In this document: piece after piece, positions 7,673 to 15,726 of the stretch
Position numbering within the stretch: position 1 is the stretch's first letter
Layout: each line of letters opens with the position of its first letter
Source of the DNA: Corynebacterium humireducens NBRC 106098 = DSM 45392
GTDB taxonomy: Bacteria; Actinomycetota; Actinomycetes; Mycobacteriales; Mycobacteriaceae
Assembly (NCBI RefSeq): GCF_000819445.1
Contig: NZ_CP005286.1
Location: 1,364,001 to 1,428,000, forward strand
Direction of reading: 5' to 3'
DNA: 64,000 nt
The notes under the pieces: model-generated
What the model was told of the DNA's origin: nothing
The model's database searches: none
The model's input: only the letters and a program-made list of their open reading frames with translations
Made by a program: the position numbers and the translations under genes

Positions 7673-8563
7673 TCAGGCGGCTTCAAAGGCATTCGGCGAG
7701 CGGTAGCCGCACCATGAGTGCAAACGTTTCGTGTTGTACCGGGTGCACCACCGAAACACATCCCGGCGGCACACCAGCTGACTTGGAAAAACAGGCTCAT
7801 CCTGAAGGACTTCCCGCTTCAGTGACGCGTTGAACGACTCCGCCAACGAGTTATCCGCACTCGTCCCGATCGCTCCCATCGACTGGGTGACGCCGAACTG
7901 CTCACACAACCTCCGGTACTGCTCAGAGGTATAAACACTGCCGTGATCCGAGTGGAAAATCGCCCCGTCAAGACTACCTCGGGCCCCGTGGGCCATCGTG
8001 AGGGCTTCTTCGACCAACTCGGTGCGCATGTGGTCGGCGATCGCGAAACCGGTCAACTGCCGCGAATAGCAATCAATAACGGTGGCCAGGTACATATTCG
8101 ACCCGTCCGCGATCGGCAGGTACGTGATATCGCCGACGTAGACCGTGTTCGGCTTGGCTGCGGTGAACCGACGTTTCAACAGGTCCGGGAACTTCGGAAC
8201 CCGTTTCGCAGACACGGTGGTCTTCACGCGGCGTTTTTTCGTGTAGCCGAACAGACCCATCTGCCGCATCAGCCGGGCCGTGCGCTTGTGATTGACCCGC
8301 TGCACAACAACGCCGCCGGCGGAGTTGCCGTCGCTGGAGTTGATAGTCGCAGTCACACGTTTCGCCCCGTAGCAGCCGTTCTCGGCGTTGAAGGTGGTCT
8401 TGATCTGCGCTCCCAGCACCGCGTCGGCGACGAGGCGTTGCTGGCGGGCAGGGGCAGCCGATTTCCAGGCGTAGTACGAGGACCGGTTGATCTTCAGAAC
8501 CTCACATAACCGCTTGACCTCGTAGAAGTCTCGGTGGTCGTCAACAAATCGGAAGCGGTTCAC
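7673..8563 (-). CDS. IS3-family transposase OrfB (DDE integrase core)
   Basis: The protein of about 296 residues has the HTH_21-type N-terminal part (SSYYAWKSA, YGAKRVTATI) and an rve-type DDE core. Catalytic candidates are Asp in VGDITYLPI, Asp in FHSDHGSVYTS and Glu in NSLAESFNASLKRE. It performs copy-out-paste-in transposition, normally as an OrfAB fusion made by frameshifting. The start is a GTG at 8561-8563 (a TTG lies just before it), overlapping the orfA TGA. It appears intact, with no internal stop. Confidence 0.9.
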   Translation of the reverse strand: MNRFRFVDDHRDFYEVKRLCEVLKINRSSYYAWKSAAPARQQRLVADAVLGAQIKTTFNAENGCYGAKRVTATINSSDGNSAGGVVVQRVNHKRTARLMRQMGLFGYTKKRRVKTTVSAKRVPKFPDLLKRRFTAAKPNTVYVGDITYLPIADGSNMYLATVIDCYSRQLTGFAIADHMRTELVEEALTMAHGARGSLDGAIFHSDHGSVYTSEQYRRLCEQFGVTQSMGAIGTSADNSLAESFNASLKREVLQDEPVFPSQLVCRRDVFRWCTRYNTKRLHSWCGYRSPNAFEAA

Positions 8564-8901
8564 CAATTCGTCTCTTCCGCGAAATATTTAGCCGCCTTGC
8601 GCAGGATCTCTCGTTCCTCCCGGAGCTTGGCGTTTTCGCGTTCCAACACGCGGATGCGCTCGGTATCGGAGAGTCCTTCAGCCGGGGTGCGTGCGCTGTT
8701 GGCCGCGGCGACGGGGCTGGCGACTTTCTCGCCGTTGGCGTTGGTTTTGGTGCCGGTGCCGAAGGAGTCGAGCCAGGTGCGCAGGGAGTTGCGGTTGACT
8801 CCGAGATCGGAGGCGATCGCGTTGATCGTTGCTCCGGGAGTCGACTCGTACAACGCCACTGCGTCACGCTTGAACTGCTCGGTGTAGGTCTTGCGTGGCA
8901 T
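8560..8901 (-). CDS. IS3-family transposase OrfA (HTH)
   Basis: The small DNA-binding subunit begins MPRKTYTEQFKRDAV, the classic transposase_8 start. Its helix-turn-helix is around TINAIASDLGVNRNSLRTWL, and a leucine-zipper-like coiled coil (RIRVLERENAKLREEREILRKAAKYF) follows. It recognises the element ends and dimerises with OrfAB. The ATG at 8899-8901 is chosen from the family start; a reading six codons longer is possible. The last bases overlap orfB in another frame. I see no A6G slippery run at the junction, so how the fusion would be made is unclear. Confidence 0.88.
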   Translation of the reverse strand: MPRKTYTEQFKRDAVALYESTPGATINAIASDLGVNRNSLRTWLDSFGTGTKTNANGEKVASPVAAANSARTPAEGLSDTERIRVLERENAKLREEREILRKAAKYFAEETNW

Positions 8902-9050
8902 GGTGGAAAGGTACCTCACTTCCCCAGCGAAATGCTGGTTTCAGCGTGTCCACCATCAAGGGGTCAGGTCCGCTCCCGAACAGCTATTTCCCGCACGTTA
9001 ACCCACCCCGGTGCCGCCTTCTGCTAGGCCCGCTCGATTGGCTGTAAGCG

Positions 9051-10241
9051 GTGACCACAAACCGACCCCGCTGCCCCGTATGCAGCCACACCACCAAGAA
9101 AAACGGCACCACCAGCAAAGGCACCACCCGCTGGCGCTGCACCGACTGCGGACACTCCTTTGTCCGCACCACCCAGCACGACCACCCCCACGCCGCCACC
9201 ATGCGGACCTTCATCACCTGGGTCACCGGCACACAATCCCTGACGGCCCTGGCCGAACACCACGGCCGCCACCGCAACACCCTCAGCCGTCGGATGTCCT
9301 GGTGCTGGTGGATCATCCCACCCTCAGCAGTCGACCCGCACCGCATCCACGACCAGATCTTCCTCGATGCCACCTTCCTGGCCAGCGGCTGCCTGCTCAT
9401 CGCCGCCAGCCGCACCCACATCATCAACTGGACCTGGGCACGCACAGAAACCACCGCCGCCTACCGGGAACTGATCAGCCCGATCCCCGCACCATTGATG
9501 GCTGTCATCGATGGTGGCCAAGGCGCCGCCTCCGCGATCACCTCCACATGGCCGACCACAATCATCCAACGGTGTCTGGTCCACGCCCAACGAGTTGTCC
9601 GCCGCCACACCACCAGCCGGCCACGCACCGACGCAGGGAAAACCATCTACCGTCTGGCCCTGCAGCTGACCCGGATCACCACCCTGGACCAGGCCGCCGA
9701 ATGGACCGCGCACCTCCAGCAGTTCGGTGCCGTCTACCAGGACTGGCTCAACCAGAAGACCACCGTCCAGGACCCGGTGACCCGTCAGTACAAGCAGGTG
9801 TTCACCCATCCACGGGTCCGTGCCGCCTATCATTCGCTGCTGTCGTTGTACCGGCGGAAACTGCTGTTCAACTACCTCCAACCACCTGCCGGGGCCGTGG
9901 ACCCGGACAGGTTCGCCCCGACCACCAACGTCCTGGAGGGCGGGTTCAACGCACCGGTCAAAGAGCTCGCCCGTCGCCACCGCGGACTGTCGCGTCCCCA
10001 TCAACGCACCGTCATTGACTGGTGGCTGTACCTGAAGACACAAACTCCTGACGATCCAGTAGCGATCGCCAGGAGTCAGTCCTGGGGCCAAGTCGCACTT
10101 TCCACGGCGCAGGACTTGGTCAACCACGAAAACACCCGCCCCGACATAAACGGAATCGGTGCCCCTGCAGGCTACGACACTGCGATTGATTCCAGCTACC
10201 AGCACTCCATGGGCATCCAGCAAGGATGGATAGGCCGCTGA
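9051..10241 (+). CDS. IS1249-family transposase (IS256 group)
   Basis: The 396-residue transposase begins with a zinc ribbon (CPVC at residues about 8-11 and CTDC about 30-33). An IS256-type catalytic core follows: Asp in IFLDATFL, Asp in AVIDGGQGAASA, the CLVHAQRV C-x2-H signature, and Glu in NVLEGGFNAPVKE. It catalyses movement of the surrounding IS1249-like element. It reads from a GTG at 9051 and seems full length and undamaged. Its own left inverted repeat is now 1.4 kb further away because of the IS3-family insertion, so its native promoter may be disrupted. Confidence 0.92.
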   Translation: MTTNRPRCPVCSHTTKKNGTTSKGTTRWRCTDCGHSFVRTTQHDHPHAATMRTFITWVTGTQSLTALAEHHGRHRNTLSRRMSWCWWIIPPSAVDPHRIHDQIFLDATFLASGCLLIAASRTHIINWTWARTETTAAYRELISPIPAPLMAVIDGGQGAASAITSTWPTTIIQRCLVHAQRVVRRHTTSRPRTDAGKTIYRLALQLTRITTLDQAAEWTAHLQQFGAVYQDWLNQKTTVQDPVTRQYKQVFTHPRVRAAYHSLLSLYRRKLLFNYLQPPAGAVDPDRFAPTTNVLEGGFNAPVKELARRHRGLSRPHQRTVIDWWLYLKTQTPDDPVAIARSQSWGQVALSTAQDLVNHENTRPDINGIGAPAGYDTAIDSSYQHSMGIQQGWIGR

Positions 10242-10277
10242 CCCGCCTCGTCTGGCCCAGACGACACGCCCGGGCCA

Positions 10278-10301
10278 GACACACTTTTTGGTGCTTAACC
10301 C
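10278..10301 (-). repeat. Right inverted repeat of the IS1249-like element
   Basis: This 24-bp end pairs with 7534-7557 with one mismatch. It lies 36 nt after the transposase stop codon. Confidence 0.85.
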
Positions 10302-10309
10302 GCAACCGG
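10302..10309. repeat. 8-bp target-site duplication, right copy (GCAACCGG)
   Basis: This is identical to 7526-7533. The following TGGGAGGCCCT (10310-10320) completes the right arm of the hairpin whose left arm is 7513-7525. Confidence 0.85.
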
Positions 10310-10330
10310 TGGGAGGCCCTGGAAAGGAGT

Positions 10331-10363
10331 GATGCCGCGGGACATATCCTGTCCCGCGGCATC
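10331..10363 (-). terminator. Hairpin terminator downstream of tRNA-Leu
   Basis: A perfect 14-bp stem (10331-10344 with 10350-10363) and a 5-nt loop lie 7 nt past the tRNA 3' end on the minus strand. Only a short pyrimidine run follows. Confidence 0.75.
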
Positions 10364-10370
10364 ACATCTG

Positions 10371-10456
10371 TGCCCGGAGGGGGACTTGAACCCCCACGTC
10401 CGTTAATAGGACACTAGCACCTCAAGCTAGCGCGTCTGCCATTCCGCCACCCGGGC
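10371..10456 (-). tRNA. tRNA-Leu (anticodon GAG)
   Basis: The 86-nt minus-strand sequence folds as a class II tRNA. It has a 7-bp acceptor stem (one G-U pair), an anticodon stem CTAGC/GCTAG closing the loop TTGAGGT with anticodon GAG, a long variable arm, and the T arm GGGGG-TTCAAGT-CCCCC. Discriminator base A is at 10371 and CCA is not encoded. It reads CUC and CUU leucine codons. The IS-containing patch lies on its 3' side. Confidence 0.95.
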
Positions 10457-10507
10457 TGGGTGTCATTCTCTTTTCTGTGCTCACCCTCTCGGCTGGGCAC
10501 CTGCATT

Positions 10508-10513
10508 ACTGTA
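10508..10513 (-). promoter_or_regulatory. Probable -10 box (TACAGT) for tRNA-Leu
   Basis: TACAGT on the minus strand lies about 50 nt upstream of the tRNA 5' end. A TTGTGT at 10533-10538 could be the -35 with a 19-nt spacer. The rest of the gap up to 10709 holds no gene I can support. Confidence 0.4.
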
Positions 10514-10709
10514 GCCCTACTCATGTGAAAGACACAAATCGGCAGGTCAGAGGCTAGTTACAGGGGTGTAAGAGACACTGTTTAAAGCACTGTTGAGCAC
10601 ACACAGCGCACAAGCGGAGAAACGTCGCTACGGGGAGCCCCGGAGGGCAGCGGGGGAGTGGCGCCGCATTCCCCGGACACCGGGGTGTGATCTCAGGTAC
10701 AACGGGGTT

Positions 10710-11246
10710 ATGAGCAACTACGCAGACGATCCCCGTTTCCCCGGTCCCGACCCGTACGCCCCGCTGAAGGACCTGCCGTCCTTCACCCTGACCTCCCACG
10801 ACCTGCAGAACGGTGACCAGCTGGCAGCCGACCAGTGCGCGCCGCTGAACATCTCCCCGCAGCTGTCCTGGTCCGGTCTGCCGGAGGGCACCAAGTCCCT
10901 CGCGGTGACCTGCTTCGACCCGGACGCCCCGACGGCCTCCGGTTACTGGCACTGGGCGGCGTTCAACATTCCGGTGGAGACCACCAGCCTGCCCAGCGGT
11001 GCAGGCAAGACGGAGGACCTCGGCGTCGGCGCCGTGACCCTGGCGAACGACGCCGGCATGAAGGCCTACTACGGCGCCAACCCTCCGGCGGGCCACGCGC
11101 CGCACCGCTACCTGTATGCGGTGCATGCGGTGGACGTCGAGAAGCTGGACATCGACCCGGACTCCACGGCGACGGTGCTGGGCTTCAACCTTTATTTCCA
11201 CTCCCTCGGCCGTGCCATCCTGTGGGGCTGGTACGAGAACAAGTAG
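10710..11246 (+). CDS. YbhB/YbcL-type PEBP (Raf kinase inhibitor-like) protein
   Basis: The 178-residue protein has the PEBP-fold signatures CAPLNISPQLSWSGLPEGTKSLAV (split by short loops), CFDPDAPTASGYWHWAAFNIP and GHAPHRYLYAVHAVD. The D-P-D-A-P and G-H-x-x-H-R-Y residues line the conserved anion-binding pocket of the family. The bacterial members' role is not settled. The ATG at 10710 is preferred over upstream in-frame codons because the preceding sequence is low-complexity and a TACAAC hexamer lies 6 nt before it. A small membrane-protein gene follows 12 nt after the stop. Confidence 0.9.
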   Translation: MSNYADDPRFPGPDPYAPLKDLPSFTLTSHDLQNGDQLAADQCAPLNISPQLSWSGLPEGTKSLAVTCFDPDAPTASGYWHWAAFNIPVETTSLPSGAGKTEDLGVGAVTLANDAGMKAYYGANPPAGHAPHRYLYAVHAVDVEKLDIDPDSTATVLGFNLYFHSLGRAILWGWYENK

Positions 11247-11258
11247 TCTCTAGAGGCT

Positions 11259-11657
11259 ATGAGCCAAAAGAACTCCCGCCCCGAGCGGACCTTCCGGGTG
11301 CCCCTGGCGCTGCGTGTCGGCGGCGCCTTCATGGCGCTCGCTGTTGCACTGGCCATCTTCGCCGTCGTGGCGGTGTTCCTCGACGGCTGGATGGCCCCGT
11401 TCGCGGTGACGCCGCGTTTCCTCTCCATCCTGGTGGCCGCGGTCATCCTCGGCGCCTTCGCGACGATCCGCGCCGACCAGTCCTCCAGCCGCACGCAGGT
11501 CGTCGCGCTGGCGGTGGCGGTGGCGATCGTCATCTTCTCGCGGTTCATCCCCAATGAGCCGCTGGGCCTCATGGCGCAGTACTGGCTGGCGATGTACGCG
11601 GTGTTCGCGTTCATGTGTGCGCTGATCATCCGGCGCTCGCTCATCCCGAGGCGTTAG
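11259..11657 (+). CDS. Small four-helix membrane protein, unknown function
   Basis: The 132-residue protein starts with a basic cytoplasmic tail (MSQKNSRPERTF). Four hydrophobic segments follow at roughly residues 20-43, 53-70, 80-97 and 105-124, and it ends RRSLIPRR. I do not recognise a family. It is likely co-transcribed with the PEBP gene 12 nt upstream, although TAGTCT (11244-11249) could also give its own start. A strong hairpin follows. Confidence 0.75.
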   Translation: MSQKNSRPERTFRVPLALRVGGAFMALAVALAIFAVVAVFLDGWMAPFAVTPRFLSILVAAVILGAFATIRADQSSSRTQVVALAVAVAIVIFSRFIPNEPLGLMAQYWLAMYAVFAFMCALIIRRSLIPRR

Positions 11658-11668
11658 AAGGCACGAGA

Positions 11669-11700
11669 AAGCCCCCGCGAGTCTCAACTCGCGGGGGCTT
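11669..11700. terminator. Bidirectional terminator between membrane protein and pyrD
   Basis: A perfect 13-bp stem (11669-11681 with 11688-11700) with a 6-nt loop sits between convergent genes, within 12 nt of one stop and 8 nt of the other. A-rich sequence precedes it on the plus strand. Confidence 0.8.
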
Positions 11701-11707
11701 CACTGTG

Positions 11708-12817
11708 TCAGTTGTGCGCCGGGTTGGCCAGCCAGGGCAGGTCCGACCCGATGGCCTCGGTGATGCTGTCCAGGCCGTGGCGGTGGATCTGGTCGGCGAT
11801 GCCGCGGTGGATGTCGCGGATCCAGTCCGGGCCGCCGTAGATGAAGCCGGTGTAGCCCTGCAGGAGGGTGGCGCCGGAGGTGATGCGCTCCCACGCCTGC
11901 TGCGGGGTGGAGATGCCGCCGACGGAGATGAGCACCAGACGGTCACCCACCTTCGCGTGGAGGCGGCGCAGCACCTCGAGGGCGCGGTCGGCGACCGGCG
12001 GGCCGGAGATGCCGCCGGCCCCCATGGCGGCGACCTCGGCGGCCGGGGTGGACAGTCCCTCGCGGGAGATGGTCGTGTTCGTGGCGACGATGCCCGCCAG
12101 GCCCAGGTCCAGGGCGAGGTCGGCGACGGCGTCGACGTCCTCGTCGGAGAGGTCGGGGGCGATCTTCACCAGCACCGGCGTGGTGGTCGACTCCTGGACG
12201 GCCGCCAGGATCGGGCGCAGCGACTCGACGGCCTGCAGGTCACGCAGACCCGGGGTGTTGGGGGAGGAGACGTTGACCACCAGGTAGTCGGCGAGGTCGC
12301 CGAGGAGGGAGGCGGAGCGTCGGTAGTCGTCGACGGCCTCCTCAGCCGGGACGACCTTGGTCTTGCCGATGTTGATGCCGATGACGTCGTCGGAGCGGCG
12401 GCGGCGCAGGTTCTCGGCGGCGACGGCGGCGCCGTCGTTGTTGAAGCCCATCCGGTTGAGGATCGCCTTGTCCGCCGGCAGACGGAACAGTCGGGGGGTG
12501 GGGTTGCCCGGCTGCGGGGAGGCGGTGACGGTGCCCAGCTCGGAGTAGCCGAAGCCGAGGGCGGTCCACGTGTCGGCGGCGGAGGCGTTCTTGTCGAAGC
12601 CGGCCGCCAGGCCCAGCGGGCGCGGGAAGGTGACGCCGAAGACCTCCTGGGAGAGCACCGGGTCGGTGACGGGGACGACCTTGCCCAGCAGACGGTTGAG
12701 CGGTCCGGCGGCCTGGAGCACACCGAGTCCACCGGCGATGAGGCCGTGGATGCGCTCGGGCCGCAGGGTGAACATTCCCTTCAGGGCCAGCTGGTAGGCG
12801 GAGTGGCGCAGAGACAC
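11708..12817 (-). CDS. pyrD: Dihydroorotate dehydrogenase, class 2 (quinone)
   Basis: The enzyme oxidises dihydroorotate to orotate in pyrimidine synthesis and passes electrons to menaquinone at the membrane. The 369-residue sequence has [37 protein letters not shown] and NRMGFNN. Class 2 is indicated by [11 protein letters not shown] (Ser in the catalytic position) and by the N-terminal helical extension. [14 protein letters not shown] and [13 protein letters not shown] hold the FMN phosphate. A GTG at 12815-12817 with AGGAAGGA before it is the start. That ribosome-binding site overlaps the stop of the upstream lipoprotein gene, so the two are coupled. Confidence 0.95.
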   Translation of the reverse strand: MSLRHSAYQLALKGMFTLRPERIHGLIAGGLGVLQAAGPLNRLLGKVVPVTDPVLSQEVFGVTFPRPLGLAAGFDKNASAADTWTALGFGYSELGTVTASPQPGNPTPRLFRLPADKAILNRMGFNNDGAAVAAENLRRRRSDDVIGINIGKTKVVPAEEAVDDYRRSASLLGDLADYLVVNVSSPNTPGLRDLQAVESLRPILAAVQESTTTPVLVKIAPDLSDEDVDAVADLALDLGLAGIVATNTTISREGLSTPAAEVAAMGAGGISGPPVADRALEVLRRLHAKVGDRLVLISVGGISTPQQAWERITSGATLLQGYTGFIYGGPDWIRDIHRGIADQIHRHGLDSITEAIGSDLPWLANPAHN

Positions 12818-12831
12818 GTGCGGGGTCCTTC

Positions 12832-13863
12832 CTAGGAGGAGACGTCGGTGATGATCTGGAGGCCGTCGCCGGTGGCGGAGGCGAGGACGAGGGTGCCGTC
12901 GGCGAGCGCGATGACGTTGTGCACGTCGGCGACGGTGTCGAGGGTGACCTTCTCCTCCGGCACGCCGGTGGAGAGGTCGAAGCCGTGCAGGGTGTTGTCG
13001 GCGGTGGTGGAGATCCACGCGAGGTCCCGCTCGCCGTCCCAGGCCACGCCCCAGGGGCTGCCCGCGACGGGGTGGGTCTGGTGGAGGCGCACGACGTCGG
13101 TGGCCGTGTACACGGCGAGCTGGCCGCCGCGGTTGTCGGAGGCGAGGATGACACCGTTGTCGCCGACCGACATCTGCCCGATGCCGAGTCCGACGCGCAG
13201 GGTGCCGCCCTGGCGGCCGTCACGCCAGTGGACGTCCTGGATGGTGGTGCTGGTGAAGTTGGAGCGCACCACGGAGTCCCCGGCGCCCTCGACCGGGACG
13301 GCCACCAGCTGGCTGGTGTGTCCGGCGACGGTGATGGTCTCGACCGGCTCGTCGTTGCCCTGCTCGAAGACGAGCACCTTGCTCTCCTCGGCGGAGCCGA
13401 CGATGAGCTCACCGGTGGAGGTGAGGACGGCGGAGTCCGCCGGTGCAGCGGCGGTGCCCGCGAGGGAACGCTTCTCGACGTCCCCCGTGGCGGCGTCGAC
13501 AAGCAGCACCTCGTCACGGCACGCGAGGACGAAGGTGTCGGCGGAGGCGTTGAGGTCACCGCAGTGGGCGGAGACCTCCACCTCGGTGGCGTCCCCGGCG
13601 CGCAGCTGCTCGAGGGTGCCGAGCGCCAGGGTGGTCCCCGAGCGCAGGCCCAGGACGTCGCCGGCGGCCTCCATGTCGGAGACCTCGGCCCATGCGGCGG
13701 GCAGGTCGAGGACCTCTCCGGCGGGCGTGGTGGACGGGGGTGACACCTCCGCCACGGCGTTCCCGAGGTCGGGGACCTCCGGGTTGGGGCCCACGTTGCA
13801 GGCGACCAGGAGGAGGGAGGTGGCGGTCAGCGCCGCCAGGGCTGTCACACGTCCGGCATTCAC
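12832..13863 (-). CDS. Beta-propeller-like lipoprotein
   Basis: The 343-residue protein begins [23 protein letters not shown]: a lipoprotein signal peptide with lipobox LVAC and lipidated Cys at about residue 22. A Pro/Thr linker follows, then repeated short beta units with Trp, Gly and Asp turns ([51 protein letters not shown]), which looks like a WD40/YVTN-style propeller. It probably sits on the outer face of the plasma membrane. The ligand is unknown. The GTG at 13861-13863 follows TAGGCT (13872-13877, minus strand) by 8 nt. It overlaps pyrD's ribosome-binding site. Confidence 0.8.
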   Translation of the reverse strand: MNAGRVTALAALTATSLLLVACNVGPNPEVPDLGNAVAEVSPPSTTPAGEVLDLPAAWAEVSDMEAAGDVLGLRSGTTLALGTLEQLRAGDATEVEVSAHCGDLNASADTFVLACRDEVLLVDAATGDVEKRSLAGTAAAPADSAVLTSTGELIVGSAEESKVLVFEQGNDEPVETITVAGHTSQLVAVPVEGAGDSVVRSNFTSTTIQDVHWRDGRQGGTLRVGLGIGQMSVGDNGVILASDNRGGQLAVYTATDVVRLHQTHPVAGSPWGVAWDGERDLAWISTTADNTLHGFDLSTGVPEEKVTLDTVADVHNVIALADGTLVLASATGDGLQIITDVSS

Positions 13864-13877
13864 GCTTAGTGAGCCTA

Positions 13878-14783
13878 TCAGCGTGACACGTCGTCCAGTG
13901 CCTTGACGATCGCCCGGGGCAGGACCGTGCCCGTCGCGGTGAGCAGCTCGGCGAGCTGCTCGCGGCGGGAGGCGCCGACGATGGCCGAGGCGACGCCGGC
14001 CCGGTCGCGGGCCCACGCCAGGGCGACGACCGCCGGCGGGATGTCCAGGCCGTCGGCGGCGGTGGTGACGGCATCGACGACGGTGTGGGACTTCAGCCCC
14101 AGCCGCGCGTGCACCTCGGCGCGCATGCCGTGGGGCAGGGAGCTGCGGTAACGCCCGGTGAGCACGCCCTGCGCCAGCGGGGCCGCCGCCAGGACGCCCA
14201 CCCCGAGGTGGCGGGCCGCGGGGACGAGCTCCTCCTCGATGTCGCGGTTGAGCAGGGAGTACTCGTGCTGGGTGGCCACGATCCGCGGGGAGGACGTCAC
14301 CGCCAGCTGCCATCCGGCGTAGTCCCGCACGCCGGCGTAGCGTGTGCGACCGGTGCGCACCGCCCAGTCGAGGGTGTCCTGCACCTCGAGCGGCGGGGTC
14401 TTCTCGTCCCAGTAGCCCACCGACCACAGGTCGAGGTGGTCGGTGCCCAGCACGCGCAGCGTCTCGTCGAGCTGCTGCATGAGGGTGCGGCGGGAGCAGT
14501 CGACGCGGCGGCCGACGGGGGAGTCGGGGGCGACGCCCGCGGAGGAGGAGAGGACGTAGGCGGAACGGGGGAGGGCGGCGTCGGCAAGCACGGAGGCGAG
14601 GACCTCCTGGGACCGGCCGTGGCCGTAGGCGGGGGAGGAGTCGATGAGCGTGCCCCCGGCGTCGAGGAACATACGCAGCATGACCTGCGCCTCCTCCTGC
14701 CCGGCGCCGACTCCCCAGGTCCCGGTCCCCAGACCGAGCTCCGAGACGCGCAGACCGCTGGACCCCACCAATCGTTGTTTCAC
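13878..14783 (-). CDS. Aldo/keto reductase-family protein with altered active site
   Basis: The 301-residue protein has the AKR TIM-barrel layout: [24 protein letters not shown] at the start, [20 protein letters not shown] with the conserved Asp and Tyr (about 48 and 53), and the cofactor end [15 protein letters not shown]. The catalytic Lys position reads Ser (YVLSSSAG) and the usual His strand reads LWSVGYWD with no His. It may therefore lack normal reductase activity. The GTG at 14781-14783 gives the typical family N-terminus, with TACTGT (14791-14796) 7 nt upstream. An earlier GTG at 14790-14792 adds three residues and is less likely. Confidence 0.85.
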   Translation of the reverse strand: MKQRLVGSSGLRVSELGLGTGTWGVGAGQEEAQVMLRMFLDAGGTLIDSSPAYGHGRSQEVLASVLADAALPRSAYVLSSSAGVAPDSPVGRRVDCSRRTLMQQLDETLRVLGTDHLDLWSVGYWDEKTPPLEVQDTLDWAVRTGRTRYAGVRDYAGWQLAVTSSPRIVATQHEYSLLNRDIEEELVPAARHLGVGVLAAAPLAQGVLTGRYRSSLPHGMRAEVHARLGLKSHTVVDAVTTAADGLDIPPAVVALAWARDRAGVASAIVGASRREQLAELLTATGTVLPRAIVKALDDVSR

Positions 14784-14813
14784 GCTCACCACAGTAGTAG
14801 TAGCGTTGGCCGG
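14784..14813. promoter_or_regulatory. Divergent leaderless promoter pair, -10 boxes 4 bp apart
   Basis: Minus-strand TACTGT (14791-14796) points to the aldo/keto-reductase homologue and plus-strand TAGCGT (14801-14806) points to uppP. Each lies 7 nt from a GTG start codon. Four base pairs separate the hexamers. Confidence 0.5.
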
Positions 14814-15683
14814 GTGAATGACCTGACCGTACTCGCCTCAGCCACCCCGGAGCAGATGTCCTGGCTCCAGGTCGTGGTGCTCTCTGTCGTCCAGGGACTC
14901 ACGGAGTTCCTGCCCGTCAGCTCCTCCGGCCACCTGCGCATCGTCTCCGAGCTGTTCTTCGGCGTCGACGCCGGTGCCTCGTTCACCGCCGTCGTGCAGC
15001 TGGGCACGGAGGCCGCGGTGCTGGTGTACTTCGCGCGGGAGATCTGGTTCATCCTCACCGGCTGGTTCCGGGGCCTGTTCAACCCGGCGGCCCGGAACTT
15101 CGAGTACCGGATGGGGTGGATGGTCATCGTCGGCACCCTGCCGGTGGCGATCATCGGCTTCCTGGGCCGGGACATCATCCGCGAGGGCGCCCGCAACCTG
15201 TGGATCACCGCGACGGTGCTCGTGCTCTTCTCCTTCGTGTTCATCTTCGCGGAGAAGTTCGGCAGGAAGCAGCGCAGCTTCGACGAGCTGACGATGAAGG
15301 ACGCGGTCATCATGGGCCTGGCGCAGTGCCTGGCGCTCATCCCGGGCGTCTCCCGCTCCGGCGGCACCGTCTCGGCCGGTCTGTTCATGAACCTCGACCG
15401 TGAGGTCGCGACCCGCTTCTCCTTCCTGCTGGCGATCCCCGCGGTGCTGGCCTCCGGCCTGTTCTCGCTTCCCGACGCCTTCGCGCCCCAGGCCGGCCAG
15501 GCCGCCTCCGCGCTGCAGCTGGGTGTGGGCACGCTCATCACCTTCGTGCTCGGCTACCTCTCGATCGCGTGGCTGCTCAAGTTCGTCGCCCACCACTCCT
15601 TCGCGTGGTTCGCGGCGTACCGCATCCCGGTCGGCCTGGGCGTCATGGCGCTGCTGGCCCTCGGGGTGCTGCAGCCCTTCTAG
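14814..15683 (+). CDS. uppP: Undecaprenyl-diphosphatase (BacA/UppP)
   Basis: The 289-residue integral membrane enzyme removes a phosphate from undecaprenyl (in this group also decaprenyl) diphosphate so the lipid carrier can be reused in peptidoglycan and arabinogalactan synthesis. The two active-site motifs are present: [15 protein letters not shown] (about residues 27-41) and [10 protein letters not shown] (about 178-187). Seven to eight hydrophobic segments are visible. The GTG at 14814 follows TAGCGT by 7 nt without a Shine-Dalgarno sequence, so the start is probably leaderless. mshC begins 43 nt downstream from its own -10 box. Confidence 0.95.
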   Translation: MNDLTVLASATPEQMSWLQVVVLSVVQGLTEFLPVSSSGHLRIVSELFFGVDAGASFTAVVQLGTEAAVLVYFAREIWFILTGWFRGLFNPAARNFEYRMGWMVIVGTLPVAIIGFLGRDIIREGARNLWITATVLVLFSFVFIFAEKFGRKQRSFDELTMKDAVIMGLAQCLALIPGVSRSGGTVSAGLFMNLDREVATRFSFLLAIPAVLASGLFSLPDAFAPQAGQAASALQLGVGTLITFVLGYLSIAWLLKFVAHHSFAWFAAYRIPVGLGVMALLALGVLQPF

Positions 15684-15726
15684 ACCGGGTAGGTGCCACC
15701 ATCGGGGAGGCGTTAAGGTTGTTGAC

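Larger units (their letters stand above)
7610..8981 (-). mobile_element. IS3-family element nested inside the IS1249-like element
   Basis: The element carries overlapping orfA and orfB on the minus strand. Both ends share GTGGACACG in inverted orientation (7628-7636 and 8945-8953), with weaker similarity further out. The boundaries proposed here are bracketed by a direct AGCT (7606-7609 and 8982-8985), which could be a 4-bp target duplication. An alternative end just outside GTGGACACG cannot be excluded, so the limits are uncertain by about 30 bp on each side. The nesting shows it arrived after the IS1249-like element. Confidence 0.75.
7534..10301 (+). mobile_element. IS1249-like (IS256-group) element, interrupted by an IS3-family element
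   Basis: The outer ends are 24-bp inverted repeats (7534-7557 and 10278-10301) that match except at one position and begin GGGTTAAGCAC. They are flanked by 8-bp direct repeats. The intact transposase lies at 9051-10241 on the plus strand. The left end is separated from the transposase by a complete IS3-family element at about 7610-8981. Removing that insert leaves roughly 1.4 kb, a normal size for this IS type. Joining the outer flanks rebuilds a 13-bp perfect hairpin, so the element jumped into a terminator-like structure near tRNA-Leu. Confidence 0.85.

Noticed and set aside
8560..8566. Programmed frameshift site between IS3 orfA and orfB
   Set aside because: The frames overlap, but no A6G or similar slippery run is visible there, so I do not mark a frameshift signal.
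6364..10456. Integrated prophage or genomic island at tRNA-Leu
   Set aside because: There is no integrase, no repeat of the tRNA 3' end and no phage gene. The patch is explained by two IS elements and one abi gene.
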